A stretch of DNA of 64,000 nucleotides from Siniperca chuatsi. Lineage: Eukaryota > Chordata > Actinopteri > Centrarchiformes > Sinipercidae. Numbering within the stretch: position 1 is the stretch's first letter; every line of letters starts with the position of its first letter. Made by a program: the position numbers and the translations under genes. This document shows positions 47,979 to 60,297 of this stretch, in pieces. The notes under the pieces were generated by a model that had not been told where the DNA came from, did no database searches, and saw only the letters and a list, made by a program, of their open reading frames with translations. The stretch is taken from positions 4,116,214-4,180,213 of the forward strand of contig NC_058058.1 of the NCBI RefSeq assembly GCF_020085105.1. Reading direction: 5' to 3'.

Positions 47979-50900
47979 TGGGGCATACACAGGAGGGGAG
48001 CCAGAGTAATAAAGACAGATGGAGAGGAAATCAATGCCCAGGCCAGAAAGACAAACATTTAGAAATAAAGTGCAGTCCCCGCTGTAGCGACAGTAAAAGC
48101 CAGTCAGCCAGAACTTCCACTGATATTCACAGTCCAGTCACACAGCGGGCAGAAGATTACACAAGACTGAGGTCATAACATGGCAAGCACTGAAAAGCAT
48201 CTCACTCAGGTAAATGTAAACAAATATTAGCAGTAAAATGTACTGAAGTATCCAAACTCTAAAACTATGCCTATTGTGAAGAAGAGTACAGTTTTGTTTG
48301 CACAACTTCCTGTTAGTACATTCATTTCTTGTACCAGGGACCACTATGATGAGCATGACATAGGTCACATGGGACACACATGAATTGGGGAGGCCAAAGG
48401 CATTGGTAGGTTACTCTTTGTTTTGCTGTTCTATTGTAAAACGTGTGTTGTAAATTTCAAAGTGATCAGACCAAGCAACTTGTTACTGAAACTTGAACAT
48501 AAGTAAAACTCTACTTTCCTTGAATAAAATTAAAAATAATAGTGAAGTACCCTATGCATCTCAACCCTCAGGTTGTGGTTTGAGACACATGTTGAAAAGG
48601 TGAAAATGCATACGTAATCTTTTCTCCTCCCATGTGTAACTGCATCAGTAAGCAGTTTGTGGAAGTAGCCTCTACAGTGTCTGTCCCCTGTGATAATGGC
48701 AGCTGAAGTTACACTGAAATTATACTGAAATTAGCCGTCATTCTCCCTGTCACATGAGTGAGGTAGAAAAGCAGCTCCAGCGATTTCAACACATATTCAC
48801 ACAAAAGGTGCTGTGGCGTTTACAGAGGGAGCAGCGGGAGCTGCGAGAACGACAAAACTTTTGTCTCGCTCAAAGTTCATGAATAAGTTTCATCCATGTG
48901 TTTGTGTTAGTTTATGGATCGTTGTTAGCTAGCTAGCTAACTCCTGAAGTGCGTGAGTTTTTCTTCTGGCAGTTACCAAACAGCTTCAGGTGCATTACCA
49001 CCACCCTCTGGGCTAGAGTAGAGCCGACCCTAGTTTGGTATGTAGCCTGGGAAAACCAAGACCGATACAATCATATTTGTGATGCCAATGGAGACATATA
49101 AATGTGGCTAAATGTAAATTAAAGTGTATAAAATCTCATCTGGATTTAATACAGGTACGAGATACTTGAAATGACAACTGTAAATGGGGCCGTCGTGTTC
49201 CTGTGTCTCCTTCTCAACATCATATTATTTGAACATACATGTCATGAGTTTATTTTCATGGTCTTCCCACCTGCCAAGTAGGCACCTTCAGTGATTTCTA
49301 TCGACTAATCACCCCTGTGACCTGCTCCCTGCCTGCTCAGCTGACCCTTATTGGCTCACCAGGCTGCATAAAATTTTAAAAGCAGTTATTTTCCGTTAGG
49401 GCTAAGTTGCCCTGGTGTTCAAGCCACTCTAAATAACTTGCCTAAATTGGGACAGACCAGCTGCCCAAATAGGGATCTGTCTCCAGAAAATTCTTGGAAC
49501 TGCCTCCTCTGAGCAGAAGAGTCTGTTCCTGCTGCTGAAATGAAAAGTGCAGCTGTGAGCTCAGTGGTGCAGACAGCATTACATCATTCTCACCCCCATG
49601 TAACATCAAGTTTGAGAGGAACTTGCAAACTTTATAATTAGTGTTATCTGAAATCAGAAAGGGATTATAAGGTTGTCCAAAATAACATTGGACCAGAGAA
49701 TTTTAGCAACAGCTCTGTTTGCTCTTAAACACCCCTGAATACCCATGGTGCATCAGCACAGGTGTGCTCTGTTATTTGGGCTGATTAGACTTTTTCTCAG
49801 GAACATCTATGTGTGAAAAAAAACATGCCTGATTGACAACTCTCTAAAGTGCTTGTAAGATTTGCAGGCTGGATAAATTATTCTTCTGACCTCAGTTCAT
49901 CTGCAGCAGAGACCCGCCCACGTTCAAACTGAAAAAAGGGTCTAATTAGCTTAAGTGAAAACACCTGCAACACCTTTCACAATGTACCTTGTGGAATTTA
50001 ATTGTAAACACATTTTTTAAAAATTCACATTTCCTCACAAATGCATTGTGTTGTGTGGCATAAAAACACTTGGACTACCTTATAAAACATTTGCAAAGCC
50101 AAATTTGTGGATGTTTTAAAGTTTGGTGGATGGGGCTATACTACAACAAGGACACCAACCTCTTTTTGAAACAGTTGTTTAGAAAGAGAGAGATTTGTGC
50201 ATGATTTGTTTTTCTTCTGAGAAAACATACAAGAAAAACATGTTTATATGATCTCGATCCTTAAATCCTCTGTAGTTATCGGACACATACGATGTGTTGC
50301 CATCTTCCTTCACTCAGTAAAAGTTTGCCTCCTCAACTAATAGCAGGGGTAAGAAGGATCAGATAGCAGGGTGCCCACTCCCATGTCATATAATATGACA
50401 TATCCACATGTCAACACCTACAGTAACAATCACTACATAAATGATATTGCTATGGTATGTTTTGTAATAAAAATGATAATAATTCACTTTCACTTAATAT
50501 TCCACAAACATCCAACCTCAAAATGTTGTTATTTAGTAAGCAAATGTATTATGCAAAGGCTGACTCATGCTTTAATAATGCACCCACCATAATGCATTTC
50601 ATTTTCGGGCCTGCGATTGTTACAGACGTGTTGGTATTAACACATGCAAATATCTTTTGGAACTAATCAATCTGTGACAAATTTTGTAACCCTTTTGGTT
50701 GTTTTTTTGTTTTTGTCTTTACTACATTTGAAGCACATTCCAGTCCCTCAGAAGGTAAATCAAATGACTAATAATACAATGTAAAATAAATGAAAATGAA
50801 TTACTATCAAACTAATATCAACCTAAGTTCTCAATTTCTGTTCTCGTGTATTCCAAATGAACACTTTGAGTAATTAGTGGGTAAAAATAAAAATAAAAGT

Positions 50901-53900
50901 TTGAACATCTCAAATGAAGAGCAGCACTGTGACCCTGATGTATTTCTCTAAGTGCTTAAGTCAAGTAGTTAATGCAAATTACCAAAATGAATCAATTTAA
51001 TCAAAGTCAAGAGTATATCCCCTACAATTAATTTTGTAAAACGTGCAGTGTAAATATGTATCTCAAACAGGACCATACCATCTGAAAAATGTGACTGCTC
51101 CTTTGTATAAATACAGATAAAACAAAGTATGTATATTTTTGAAAGAAATATCAAGTACCTAAACTACTTGATGAAAACAGTTTTACAGACAAGACCATGG
51201 AGATTTAAAATTAAACAAGATTTTATTGTATTTTTCTCCCCCAAAATGTATTTTGACACAGGCATTTTTAATTTGCACTATAAGCTGCCATCTCATTTTA
51301 CTCAAAGAACAGAAGTTAGCACTGAACCACCGATTTTGAATTATGTACAAACTTGCTTTCTAACCACTGCTTTAATTCCCACAAGTGTGTTAAATGAGCA
51401 AATATGATTTAAAAAAGCAAATAGGAGGCTGGAACCAGGCAAGCTTTATTGGTTTTAAACTTAGCAAAACACTGCTGGCAGATAAAAACCACACTCCTGT
51501 AAATAGCACATTTGCAGGAATGATGAAAACAAACTATTCAAACTCACATGAATTATACGGTCGGTTTTTGACAGGTATTGAGTCAGTGAAATGTCATTGG
51601 ACTCAAAACATACATGACCATGTAAACTTCTCTACCTTTATAATGTAAACTCGTCTTGGGTAGACTGCATACAGCGTGTTCAGTATGAATATTTACACCT
51701 TAATCACAGTTTGAAGAAATGTCTGCTTTGAACAAAGGAAGTAAACACTTCAAAAAGCGGTTCACTGCATCAGAGCTCTGCTTCACTGCTGTGATGTCCT
51801 CAGAAAACACTGTTGGTTCTGATTTATTTGTATCAGAAAAAAAAAACTCCTCAGAAGTCAGCTACATAAATATATTTCTGTGTATGTCTGTTTGTGTGTC
51901 TGTGGTGGTTGTGTGTGCTCACTACACAGCATGAATGCTCAGCTTTGGCAATTAAAATAAACATCTCAAAACATCTGCAAAAGCTCTCATACTCATATAT
52001 TAAATGATTTCCTATTTAATTTCCACATAGCAAATATTCATAAAAGATGCTAACACCGCAGTTAATTTGCTACACTGTTTTTCTTTAACAGTACCACAGA
52101 TTGTAAGCTTAACATTTTTCCCCGAAGGTCTAAAAATGGCTACAAACAATGTCCTATGCTGGGCACGATTGTTAATATGCTACAAAAACAAGCAATCTTT
52201 AAGTGTGTCACTTTAAGTCACTGTGCAACATGAGAACTTCAATGGGAATCAAACTGAAAATCTCCTGTTGTCAATGTAATTTTGTCTGTGTGTAGATATA
52301 AGAAATGTCAATCAACCAATACAAAAGTATGTGGACACCCCTGATTGTTTTGTCAACTGTGATTTTCAAGTTCGAGAATGACCTGTTAACCTCAACTTTT
52401 GAGTCAACATTGATAGGAGGTGATAGAGGTGCTCATAATCAGCATCACTACAGTTCAATGGGACCTAAACTTAATCGGCTAATGAAGGCCATGTGATACG
52501 ATCCTCCTAAATCTTACACACTGGATCTTTAAATGTGGGAAAATAATTCTGTCATACAAACTCCGGTCTCCGGTGTCAAAGTCAAACAATTTATATGCCC
52601 CCCACCAACGTCCTCCCTGTAACTTTTTTGCTGCGCTATAAGAATGTCACATGACTTCTGTCAAGTAATTTTAAGCTGCTGGTAAAAAACAATAAATATT
52701 TTTTGCTGGGGAGTCTGCAGTATAATTTTACCTGGGGCCCTGTGGTATATTAATCTTGCCATGGTTGACACTTTTAAAAGTTTTCGGTGGCTCAATGGAT
52801 ACTGGAGAGTGGCCGGACTATTCCCATCCCCATTCTCACTAAACACATTGGCTGAACTTTCAGGTATTTCCAATCAAATTATATTAGACAACATTTCTTG
52901 AATTAGCCTTTCCTCTTATCACAAGACAAAGGATCTTTCACCTCTGAAATAAATCAATAAGGATATTGTCTGGACCCAAACGTGTGTGAAAAGACGTATC
53001 ATTTTTCTCCAATTAATGGTAGCTGAGCTAATTACATTAATAATAGATTCAAACTGGAGGTAAATCGGAATGCAAAGCCATCTGTCACAGTGCACTCAGG
53101 TTTTCAGTTTGCTTCTCATGTAAGCTCATGTTCATCAAAGTGACATGTCTGTACTTCTACGTATTCTTTATATAAACCTTCTAATCCTTATGTAAAACCA
53201 GGAAGAGTTAGATTCCATTTCAAATCTGTCAATTCAGGAAGCACATCGTCATTCAAACAAACAAAAATAAACTTTACTTTTTTGAATTGGGAGTTGATCA
53301 TTCTGAGTCAAACTCCAAACTGTCAGGAATAATATTGACATGATGGAAGTTGGCATGAAAATAGTGCTCAAAGCCTGAAACTTTCCACTGACAGTCTACC
53401 ATTATTATCACATATTTTGTAATCAGTCAGGTACTGAGCAGTATAGTCAACAGATAAGTCAAGTTTTTCTGCAATGTTTTATTTTGTTTTAAGAACTGAT
53501 TGGATTAAAATGGAATGCAATCAAAACCTGGCTTTAAGGGTTCTGGTTTCTCATATCTGCGTGCATCATTACATACACCATTAGATTTAATCACTTCCGT
53601 GGCAACTGCATCAAAACTCCAAGGCAGCCATTTTGATTGTACCATAGGGATGATCACCGTGGAAACAGACATTCCCTATTCGGCCAATGCTAATTTGACA
53701 GAAACCTCCTGAAGCTCCCACAGAAGTTTTCCAACTGCGCTCGGCACTTTAAAAAGTCTCACAGTTACGTCTTGGGTTTCATTCCTCAAAATGTTGAACA
53801 TTCATCCCCAAAGCTTCCCTCTCAAAATACAAACAGCTTAGAAAATTCAATAGCTAAAACACCTAAAACATACTGTAATATTTACACCCGATGATAGAGG

Positions 53901-54749
53901 TACAAGATTACGTTTTTGTAACACTTGTTTCAGCAAGAATGTAGGAGAGGGGAAGAAGAATTTCTATACAGTTGAAGTATAAATCTCTATGCATATACAG
54001 TTAATCTCCGATTGTGTATATAATAGTTGTGTTTGTAGGTCATGGTACATGGGCAAAAGTTGTAAGCAATACTGATTATTAATAATATGGACATTCTTTA
54101 TCATATTGGTATTTTTCCTGTATCTTTTCAAATATAGTTTTTCATGAATAGGGTTGGGAAGTAATATAATACACAAAATAAAAGTGGAAATTGGACAAAA
54201 GTATAGTTACTAATTAAACTATTAAATTTGACAATATTGAATAGGGCTGGGAAATATGGTCTAAAAATAAAATGTTGATATATTTTCAGTTTTCATGTGA
54301 ATAATGTTTTCTTAATTAACATTAACATTAATTAAATAAATTAATAATATAAATAAAATCAAACATATTTATTAAAATCTGTACTGGCTAGTCATACGTG
54401 GGGGTTTGTTATCATTGGAGCAGTACATTACACTGCTGTCATTCTTAAATAGGTTTGGTGTTCTTTTACTTTTATTTGTGATACAGATCATTTCTACAAA
54501 GTTGCACAGTAAACTGAACCCATATCATTCTGAGAGGACATTGCTGGCTTTTTTGGAAACTAGATAACATATTGTCTATGTTTGTTGCCATCTTGAGGCC
54601 CCTATACAGTGTGTGATTTTGGCAAAATTTGACAATAATGAGAGAAACGTGGTGAAATCTGACTGTTAATGCTAAGGCTTTCATGTGACAGCTGCTAGAA
54701 ACCATGTCTACAAACCAATTAATCAGAATATGCAATGAAATATCATATA

Positions 54750-55331
54750 CAATAGTGTGAAAAAGTGTTTGCCCCCTTCCTGATTTCTTATTTTTTTTGC
54801 ATGTTTGTCACACTTAAATGTTTCAGATCATCAAACAAAATTAAATATTAGTCAAAGATAACACAAGTAAACACAAAATGCAGTTTTTAACTGAAGGTTA
54901 TTATTATTAAGGGAAAACAAAATCCAAACCTACATGGCCCTGTGTGAAATAGTGATTGCCCCCTAAACCTAATAACTGGTTGGGCCACCCTTAGCAGCAA
55001 CAACTGTAATCAAGCGTTTGCGATAACTTGCAATGAGTCTTTTACAGCGCTGTGGAGGAGCTTTGGCCCACTCATCTTTGCAGAATTGTTGTAATTCAGC
55101 CACATTGGAGGGTTTTCGAGCATGAACTGCCTTTTTAAAGGTCACAGCATCTCAATAGGATTCAGGTCAGGACTTTGACTAGGCCACTCCAAAGTCTTCA
55201 TTTTGTTCTTCTTCAGCCTTTGACTAATATTTAAATTTGTTTGATGATCTGAAACATTTAAGTGTGACAAACATGCAAAAAAAAAAAAAAAAAGAAATCA
55301 GGAAGGGGGCAAACACTTTTTCACACCACTG
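54750..55331 (-). mobile_element. Internally deleted Tc1/mariner element
   Basis: Long inverted terminal repeats of about 100 bases begin AATAGTGTGAAAAAGTGTTT on the left and end AAACACTTTTTCACACCACT on the right. They are flanked by TA on both sides (54748-54749 and 55332-55333). On the minus strand the centre encodes the end of a Tc1 transposase: EWPSQSPDLNPIEML, with the last catalytic Glu in NPIE, then after a frameshift KAVHARKPSNVAELQQF-like and KRLIASYRKRL-like text. The N-terminal DNA-binding domain and the first catalytic residues are deleted, so it cannot move itself. Confidence 0.9.
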
Positions 55332-56389
55332 TATATCTCTCAGCCATAATTACAACAGTATGAGCAGAATCAAATTTAGACTTTTATATATTTTTCTTTA
55401 TCACATTTTTGCATCCTGAATAAATCTCCACTACAGAACAGAACTTGTTTAAAAAGTTAATCACGTTCGTATGTGTTCACTGTGTTGTCTGTGTGATGTG
55501 TCACAAGCAACAGCCTCAAATTAGTTGAACTGGTCCATGTCTGACAGTCTTAACAACAATGCTTCACAAAGATAGTATTTGTTGTAGGGTTGTTTAATTG
55601 TAGATTGTGCTACTCGTACTGTACATTGTTTTTACATTGTATACCGACTACCTGTACTCTCCCTCATAAATAAATGCAACAGTAACAGCAGTCTACTTTT
55701 GATTTATAATATAATATATAGTTTTTATAGGGGTCGCTCTCATGGTTTCAACATTTAAGATGAATCAAGATGAAGTAACCTTCCCAACCATATCCACTGA
55801 ATTACAAAAAGATGATAGATTTTTTTTTTCAATCTAAGTTTTTTCAAAGAAATGCAGGTATCTTTAGTCCTTAGTTGATGAAAATATAATACATTTACAG
55901 CCAGATATATTGTTTAACTTTTTGTTCTTTTTGTGAACAGCGTTTTGGAAATGATTCAGCTTCCTGTTTCCTGTGCTGCTTCACACTGTTGCCTGTGTAT
56001 CACGGCCCTGATGATAAATGTACCCGTCAGAAACCCCACAAACGTCTTGTTGCTACTAATCATCGTATCCCTCACTCCTCTCCTCCCATGTTCCCTCCCA
56101 GCGTGTTAAAAGTTTTGTTAAGTGTCTCTCTTCGTCTCGGGCTCGGCATCAGCAGTGAGTCGTCCCTCCGCCCACCTGCCTCTCCTCCCCTCCCCTCCTC
56201 CCCTCTTTTCTTTCCTCCTCTCTTCTCTTTTTGATCTCCTTAAACCTCCCTCCTTCATCCACTCTGCTGCATCCCTCCTCCCACACAATTTGAGCATACA
56301 GGATTTGTGTTTGTATGTGTGTTGTCTTCAATCTAAGCCAATCTAATCCCCCCAGTTGTGTTTTCCCTCCCCTTCCCTGCGTATGTATC

Positions 56390-56911
56390 CTAGCATGGTG
56401 AGGCGCTCATTCGCATGTGTGTGTGATAGCGGGGAGGAGGCACGGCTGAGGGTGGCGCGGCCATGGGCAGGGACTGGGGAGGGGGCCCGCTCGGGTGGGG
56501 GTGCGGCTGAGGGTAGGCGTGGGCATGGGATGCTCTGGGTAGGGTGGATGTGGCAGCCAGGTGTAGGGGGTGTGGGTAAGAGGAGGAGGTGGAGGAGGAG
56601 GAGGCCGGCTGGAGCTGGTAGCTGGCCGCTGATGAAGGCCCAGAGGAAGAGGGCGTCGGCTGGGAGCTGCTGCCCCCCTTGGGTGGCTGCTGCGGAGGTG
56701 GAGTCTGGTTGAGCTGGATGGAGATGTCGGAGGAGACTTCAGACGCGCTGCGGCCCCGCTGTGGTGGAGGCCAGGAGTCTGGATGGAGGAACTGACCGCT
56801 GTAGTCGCTGCAGTCGGACATGCGGGGGCGGTACAGGGCGGGATGAGGCCTGTACAGCTCCTCCTCAGCATAACGCTTCATGAAGAGGTAAACGGACATC
56901 ACTCCTGCACC
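56390..56911 (-). CDS. cacng7: cacng7 last coding exon with extended cytoplasmic tail
   Basis: The exon has 173 codons plus TAG, phase 0 at its start, with acceptor TGTCCCAG. It begins with the end of helix 4 (GAGVMSVYLF). The extra tail is a low-complexity Ser/Pro/His/Ala region with no stop or splice signal that would clearly remove it. Shadow ORFs in the second minus frame and on the + strand come from the high GC content. Confidence 0.93.
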   Translation of the reverse strand, partial: GAGVMSVYLFMKRYAEEELYRPHPALYRPRMSDCSDYSGQFLHPDSWPPPQRGRSASEVSSDISIQLNQTPPPQQPPKGGSSSQPTPSSSGPSSAASYQLQPASSSSTSSSYPHPLHLAATSTLPRASHAHAYPQPHPHPSGPPPQSLPMAAPPSAVPPPRYHTHMRMSASPC

Positions 56912-59239
56912 CTGGGACAGAGACACATCGATACATACAAAGATACAATGGTTACTGCAATGTCATATATGTACTTTATCAAGTACATCTTCTGTAGATT
57001 CCTCCACTGGAGTAGTTTTTGTTTTTGGTCCAATTTGTTTTCCTTTCTAACTGTTAGATACCGGGATAAAATGGTTAGTTAACGTTGGTGTTGTTCAGGA
57101 TTCAGGATTTTTTAAATAACTGCACCCTTCCTAATAATCTGACTGGGCCTGCAAACCAGTGTTGATAAAGTGCTTTTCTACACCCTATGCAGCAGTGATG
57201 TAGCATGGCACTATAGTACCACATCGCATCACCCCTGGGTGTGGTTACAAGTACAACAGACATCACCAGACCACATCACCGCTGTGATGTTGGATGTGAC
57301 TTTCAAACCACAGAGACCAACACATCTTTGCTTTTCCTCCTTCCAAAATCTAGTGTGTAGTTACTCTTTAGAGACTACTTCAATACCAGCTGAAAAGCAG
57401 TGTTTCACTGCCCTCTCAAAGTTTGTTGCACCTCTGACTACACCCAGCATCCCTAATGGGTGTGGTGTGGTTAGGCTGTAACCACACCCAACAGTTATGT
57501 TATGGCGCACTGACACACCCTGCAGTATACTTCTACTTCACTGCAAGGTGAGAAGCAACCAGGGTGCAACCCTGGAGAAGGTGTGGGTTCTTTCTAGCTT
57601 TTATTACTGTTTTTATGTTGCTTTTATGCACTGAATGTGTGTGTATTTGGTTTTATCTCTCTTGTATTTTATTACTCCTGTAGGCACTGTTTTACAAAAC
57701 ATTTATTGTTCTATTTTGCTCTTATTTTGTTTTATGTTATTGTTTTATGTATATTATTATATTGACAGTATATTGGGTGGATATACAAGACAAATTCCCC
57801 ACTGGGAACCATGAAGTTTTCTTCTTAAAATTTCTAAACATTCTACATGTTTTTAAGTTAAATAAATAGTTTGACCCCTATTACCTACTGGCTGCAACTT
57901 TGTTTGTAATTGGACATTTTATAAACAGCTCTGGTTATATAGTTTAACAATGATTTAGACAATCATGTAAATAAAGTGGATCTGATAGATAAATAAATAC
58001 ATCAAACAGTACTGAGAGTGTCTTTTGGGAAACAGAAATTGAGATGGACAGAGAAGAGACTCCTATTATTTCCATCCATGAAAACTCAGCATCTGTATTA
58101 CCGGGAATCAAAACGAGCTGATGCAAAAAGCTTTTATAAAACATCAGAATCAGCTCCATCCTCCTCCGTAAACAGCAAGACACCGCCACCAGGAGGGGAA
58201 AAAATTTAATGAATCCATAATAATTTTGCAAAGAGTTGACAAAAAGGCTTGGCGCTCCTCAGTGGAATGAGCCATTCATGTTTTCACTCGAGCATCCACT
58301 GAGCATTCACAACTCATTCACTATTCATCCACAGCATCATCGCTACAACCGCCTTTAAACTTTAGAATGCTGATAAATGTGTTTGTGTGTGTGAGAGAAA
58401 TAGTGTGTTTGTCACAAATACCATGTTTTGCAGCTCCAGTGCAGATTAGAAGAAGAAGAACAGTGACAAAAAACAGAAAAAAGGAGGAGGAAAAGAGGGG
58501 AGAAGACAAGAGAAGACAGGAGGGAAGAAATGAAACAAGTGGAAGAGAATGGGAGAGGAGGGAAGACACAAAAGAAAAGAAAAGGAGGGGAGATAGGATG
58601 GAAGAACAGAGGAGATAAGAGAAGAAGAAAAGAGAAGGAAAGAGATAATAGAGGATTAGAGAGGGAAAAATGAAAGCAGAGAAGATAAAAGTAGAGGACA
58701 AGAGAGGAGGAAGAAATAAGATAAAAGAAAAAGCAGGCAAAGAAGAAGAGAGAAGGGGAGATGAAGATGAAGTGGTAGAGGAGAGGAGGAAAGAAAAGAA
58801 GAAGAGAGACAAAGAGGAGATAAGATGAAAGGACAGAAGGCAAGAGGAGAGGGGAGGAGAGCAGAGGAGATAAGAGAAGACAGAGGATTAAAGAACTGAA
58901 GATAAAAGAAAAAAAGAAGAGACAAGATAAAAGTAGAGGACACAGAGAGAGAAGAGACTGGAGGAGAAAAGAGGAGTGAGGAGGAGGAAAGAGATGAAAA
59001 GAGAGGAGTGAAGGATCGAGAAAAAGGAGTAGCAGAGCCCCCCCCCCAGCGAGGAATATTCTTATGCATATGAAGCTGTGCTGCGACAGAGCTGCTGCCC
59101 TCAAGTATTCAAGCTATTAACATTTATGAATATTGATGCAGGCAGGGTGACGGGCTCCTACGCAGGCACTTTTTAAATGTGTGTGTGTTTGTATTTGTGT
59201 GTTTAGCTGAATAAGTCTGCATTTCAGCAAGCTACAAGC

Positions 59240-59283
<44 letters not shown>

Positions 59284-59612
59284 TACACATCTGAGTGTCT
59301 TTAGCTAAACGTTTGTTGGTCGACATCCAAGACAGATTCCAAACAATCTGTGTGTGCGTGTGTGTGTCTGTGCACATTAACTATTTTGTCAGTTACGTAG
59401 CGTCAGTAAATGTTAAGCATCAGTGCATATTAGTGTCACTGTGAACTGCTCAGTGTGTGTTTGTGTGTTTACTTGAACACATCTGCAGTGTGTGTGTTTG
59501 TGTGTGTATTTTGTCCATATGCACATTCAGTGTGTGATTACTTAAATGTGTCGCATGCATGCAGGCTTCCGCCTTTGTGCATTTCCAAATGTGTTCATGC
59601 TTGACTACATCT

Positions 59613-59657
<45 letters not shown>

Positions 59658-59824
59658 AGTGTATTGTTATTCGATCACCTCTTTAAGCAGGAAGGAGGAG
59701 GCGGCGAAGGCAAAGGACCAGCCGTAGCGGTAGTGGAAGAACTGCTCTGGCTCTCTGGGTCGGTTCATCACCTCGTCATTAATACTGGAGATATACAAGA
59801 CCAGACCAACCACCAGACTGAGAC
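56390..59824 (-). CDS. cacng7: TARP gamma-7-like subunit, last two coding exons (partial gene)
   Basis: The two exons are 59824-59679 and 56911-56390 on the minus strand. The first encodes LSLVVGLVLYISSIND, EVMNRP, YFHYRYGWSFAFAASS-like text and LLKE. The second opens GAGVMSVYLFMKRYAEEELY, then RPHPALYRP, SDCSDYSGQFL and RGRSASEVSSDISIQLNQ, ending ASPC. These blocks match type II TARP gamma-7 nearly residue for residue up to SIQ. The tail after that is about 104 residues, against about 19 in human, and is rich in Pro, Ser and His; the terminal SPC is kept. Gamma-7 is known to modulate AMPA receptors. The exons for helices 1-2 and the first loop were searched for by motif in 59.8-64 kb and not found, so they lie beyond the right edge. 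Transcription runs leftward. Confidence 0.93.
57237..57489. repeat. Perfect 12 bp inverted repeat pair in cacng7 intron
   Basis: GGGTGTGGTTAC at 57237-57248 and GTAACCACACCC at 57478-57489 are exact reverse complements 229 bases apart. They could be ends of an unrecognised small element or chance; no target duplication was seen. Confidence 0.5.
58445..59035. repeat. Polypurine tract of about 600 bases in cacng7 intron
   Basis: The + strand is almost all A and G (AGAGG, GAAGA, GGAGAA units); the minus, transcribed-sense strand is the matching polypyrimidine. Three long Ser/Leu/Phe-rich ORFs on the minus strand are artefacts of this. Confidence 0.93.
59246..59281. repeat. (GT)n microsatellite
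   Basis: This is a pure run of about 18 GT units. Confidence 0.95.
59614..59655. repeat. (GT)n microsatellite beside cacng7 exon
   Basis: About 21 GT units lie 24 bases past the donor of the exon at 59824-59679. In the transcript this is (CA)n immediately downstream of a 5' splice site, a position where CA repeats are known to influence splicing through hnRNP L. Confidence 0.93.
59679..59824 (-). CDS. cacng7: cacng7 penultimate coding exon
   Basis: This 146-base exon encodes the third membrane helix, the second extracellular loop and the start of the fourth helix, ending LLKE. The acceptor is TGTGTCTGCAG and the donor AAAGAG|GTGATC. Confidence 0.95.
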
Positions 59825-60297
59825 CTGCAGACACACAAACACACATACACATGTATTCATACTGTTATTACTACAAATACAGAGGGTTTTAACCTCAGGA
59901 GGGCCTTTCTCCAATTTGATTATCGAACTTTCACCTCTTGCAGATGTAAAAGGTGGCACAAGCTCTATCCATGATGCTCATCCTGCTGTGTGGCCCACAG
60001 CAGACACCGGTGCTCAGGCCTTAGGAATCTGCGTGCACACTATATAAACTCTGTGCTCTCTCTACAATCTACTGAGTCTTGAGATCCCCTGCTTGAGATA
60101 TGATGTTTGTGACTCTAACTGAGTTGTGTATGAGAATTGAAACAGAAGAAGTCTCTTTATCTATATTTTGACAAAAATATGAACATTTGGAAAATACTGA
60201 GCATGCAGGTGGATAAATAAGTAGCTTTGCCATGGAACTTGGTCACTATAGACCCTTTTCACTGCAGACATTTTAAGCACAGGTGGAATTGATAACA

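Larger units (their letters stand above)
34232..56389. other. Long interval between cacng8 and cacng7, no recognised complete gene
   Basis: No exon of a known family was identified with confidence in these 22 kb. The interval should contain the cacng8 promoter and 5' leader and the cacng7 3' UTR. Supported contents are a candidate cacng8 5' exon near 39.4 kb, a CpG-bearing patch near 44.9 kb, several transposon remnants and simple repeats. 45.3-54.7 kb is an AT-rich stretch in which I see only short non-conserved ORFs. Confidence 0.55.

Noticed and set aside
56407..56871. Alternative minus-strand ORF in the cacng7 last exon
   Set aside because: Pro/Ser/Thr-rich shadow frame; the true frame carries RYAEEELYRPHP and SDCSDYSGQFL.
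58321..59104. Three ORFs of 137-230 codons on the minus strand
   Set aside because: Artefacts of the polypurine/polypyrimidine tract, with almost only Ser, Leu, Phe and Pro.
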